64,000 bases of DNA from Sclerurus mexicanus (lineage: Eukaryota > Chordata > Aves > Passeriformes > Furnariidae): positions 62,001 through 126,000 of the forward strand of contig VWZF01005807.1 in NCBI GenBank assembly GCA_013396755.1. The letters are read 5' to 3'. The notes beneath the pieces were generated by a model. The model was not told the origin of the DNA, did not search any database, and saw only the letters and a program-made list of their open reading frames with translations. Position 1 is the first letter of the stretch. The number at the start of each line of letters is the position of its first letter. Positions 63,559 to 64,000 of this stretch are shown here, piece by piece. Made by a program: the position numbers and the translations under genes.

Positions 63559-63725
63559 TCATAGAGTCATAAAATGGCTTGGGTAGGAAGGGACCTTAAA
63601 GATCATCTAGTTCCAACCATCCTGCCATTGGCAGGGACCCTTCCACTAGACCACATTACTCAAAGCTCCATCCAACCAAGCCTTGATGGGTCCATGTAAA
63701 AGAGAAAAACATTCCTTCTAACTGT
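63559..63725 (-). mobile_element. CR1 LINE 3' tail, minus strand, with internal deletion
   Basis: The left edge ATCATAGAGTCATAAAATGG is the reverse-complement CR1 terminus. It is followed by TTGGGTAGGAAGGGACC, AAAGATCATCTAGTTCCAACC, CCTGCCATTGGCAGGGAC and CAAAGCTCCATCCAACC. After GATGGGTCCATG the sequence jumps to GAGAAAAACATTCCTTCTAAC, which corresponds to a more distant part of the tail, so about 70 bp are deleted. This tail type has the form I associate with neoavian CR1 groups and is related to the plus-strand tail at 19250-19429. Confidence 0.85.
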
Positions 63726-64000
63726 ATAGGTAGGTAAAGCCTTTTTTTTCCCTCCTACAAATTCATATTTTATTGAAAGCTCTACTTCCAGAGTGACTTG
63801 CTTACATTTTTATTTCTTGTTAGCTAGCAAACCTATTTGTAAAGTTGCATGAAGACCGGAAAGAGTTAAATTGGTTCTATGTAGGAATCACCTAGATTCA
63901 GTCTCAAATGTCAGTTTCAGAGAAACGAATTGTGTCTCACCTAAAATGAAAAATTCCTTCCCTGTGATTTGATATAATATTATTGCAATTTTTTCCTGTC
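63726..64000. other. AT-rich DNA to the window edge, nothing recognised
   Basis: No gene or repeat family recognised. Confidence 0.5.

Overview
This window looks like an AT-rich, gene-poor stretch of a bird chromosome. The evidence is repeated CR1-family LINE fragments with the avian-style 3' end (copies of ATTCTGTGATT), nested endogenous-retrovirus-type LTRs, a long GATA microsatellite, a short assembly gap of Ns, and no bacterial-type gene organisation. The CR1 3' ends include the form with GGGACCTTAAAGATCATCTAG (63.56 kb, minus strand), which I associate with neoavian CR1 groups. That placement is inference and would need a repeat-library search.

I found no intact protein-coding gene, no convincing host exon, no tRNA or rRNA, no CRISPR array and no operon. 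Every open frame that resembles a known protein comes from the endonuclease/reverse-transcriptase ORF2 of CR1, and all are broken by stops and frameshifts. The other short open frames (60-100 codons) are what chance gives in AT-rich DNA.

Layout: 1-190, right-hand part of an LTR cut by the window edge and apparently inserted in a CR1; 191-2298, a CR1 of about 2.1 kb; 13.1 kb and 16.0-17.3 kb, much older CR1-like LINE remnants; 18.4-19.4 kb, a CR1; 20.9-22.0 kb, a repeat-free, CpG-retaining block that could be conserved regulatory DNA; 30.7 kb, a (GATA)27 microsatellite; 32.35-34.66 kb, a plus-strand CR1 split by a minus-strand CR1; 35.5-37.3 kb, a second repeat-poor, CpG-retaining block ending in a cluster of CTTAAT motifs that may be an ancient DNA transposon; 40.66-41.21 kb, an internally deleted CR1; 42.41 kb, a 24-N gap beside a TA repeat; 43.6 kb, an old minus-strand CR1 tail; 60.2-62.08 kb, a CR1 split by an 868-bp solo LTR; 63.56 kb, a minus-strand CR1 tail. 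Recognisable repeats total roughly 10 kb, about 15% of the window.

The firmest new observation is the nesting at 60.2-62.1 kb. A TG...CA LTR with 7-bp terminal inverted repeats sits directly behind the codons of the CR1 catalytic Asp-Asp motif. Its 5-bp target duplication can be read by comparison with a sister CR1 copy at 33.03 kb. I found nothing that amounts to an undescribed biological system. The regulatory-DNA candidates cannot be proven from one sequence without an alignment.
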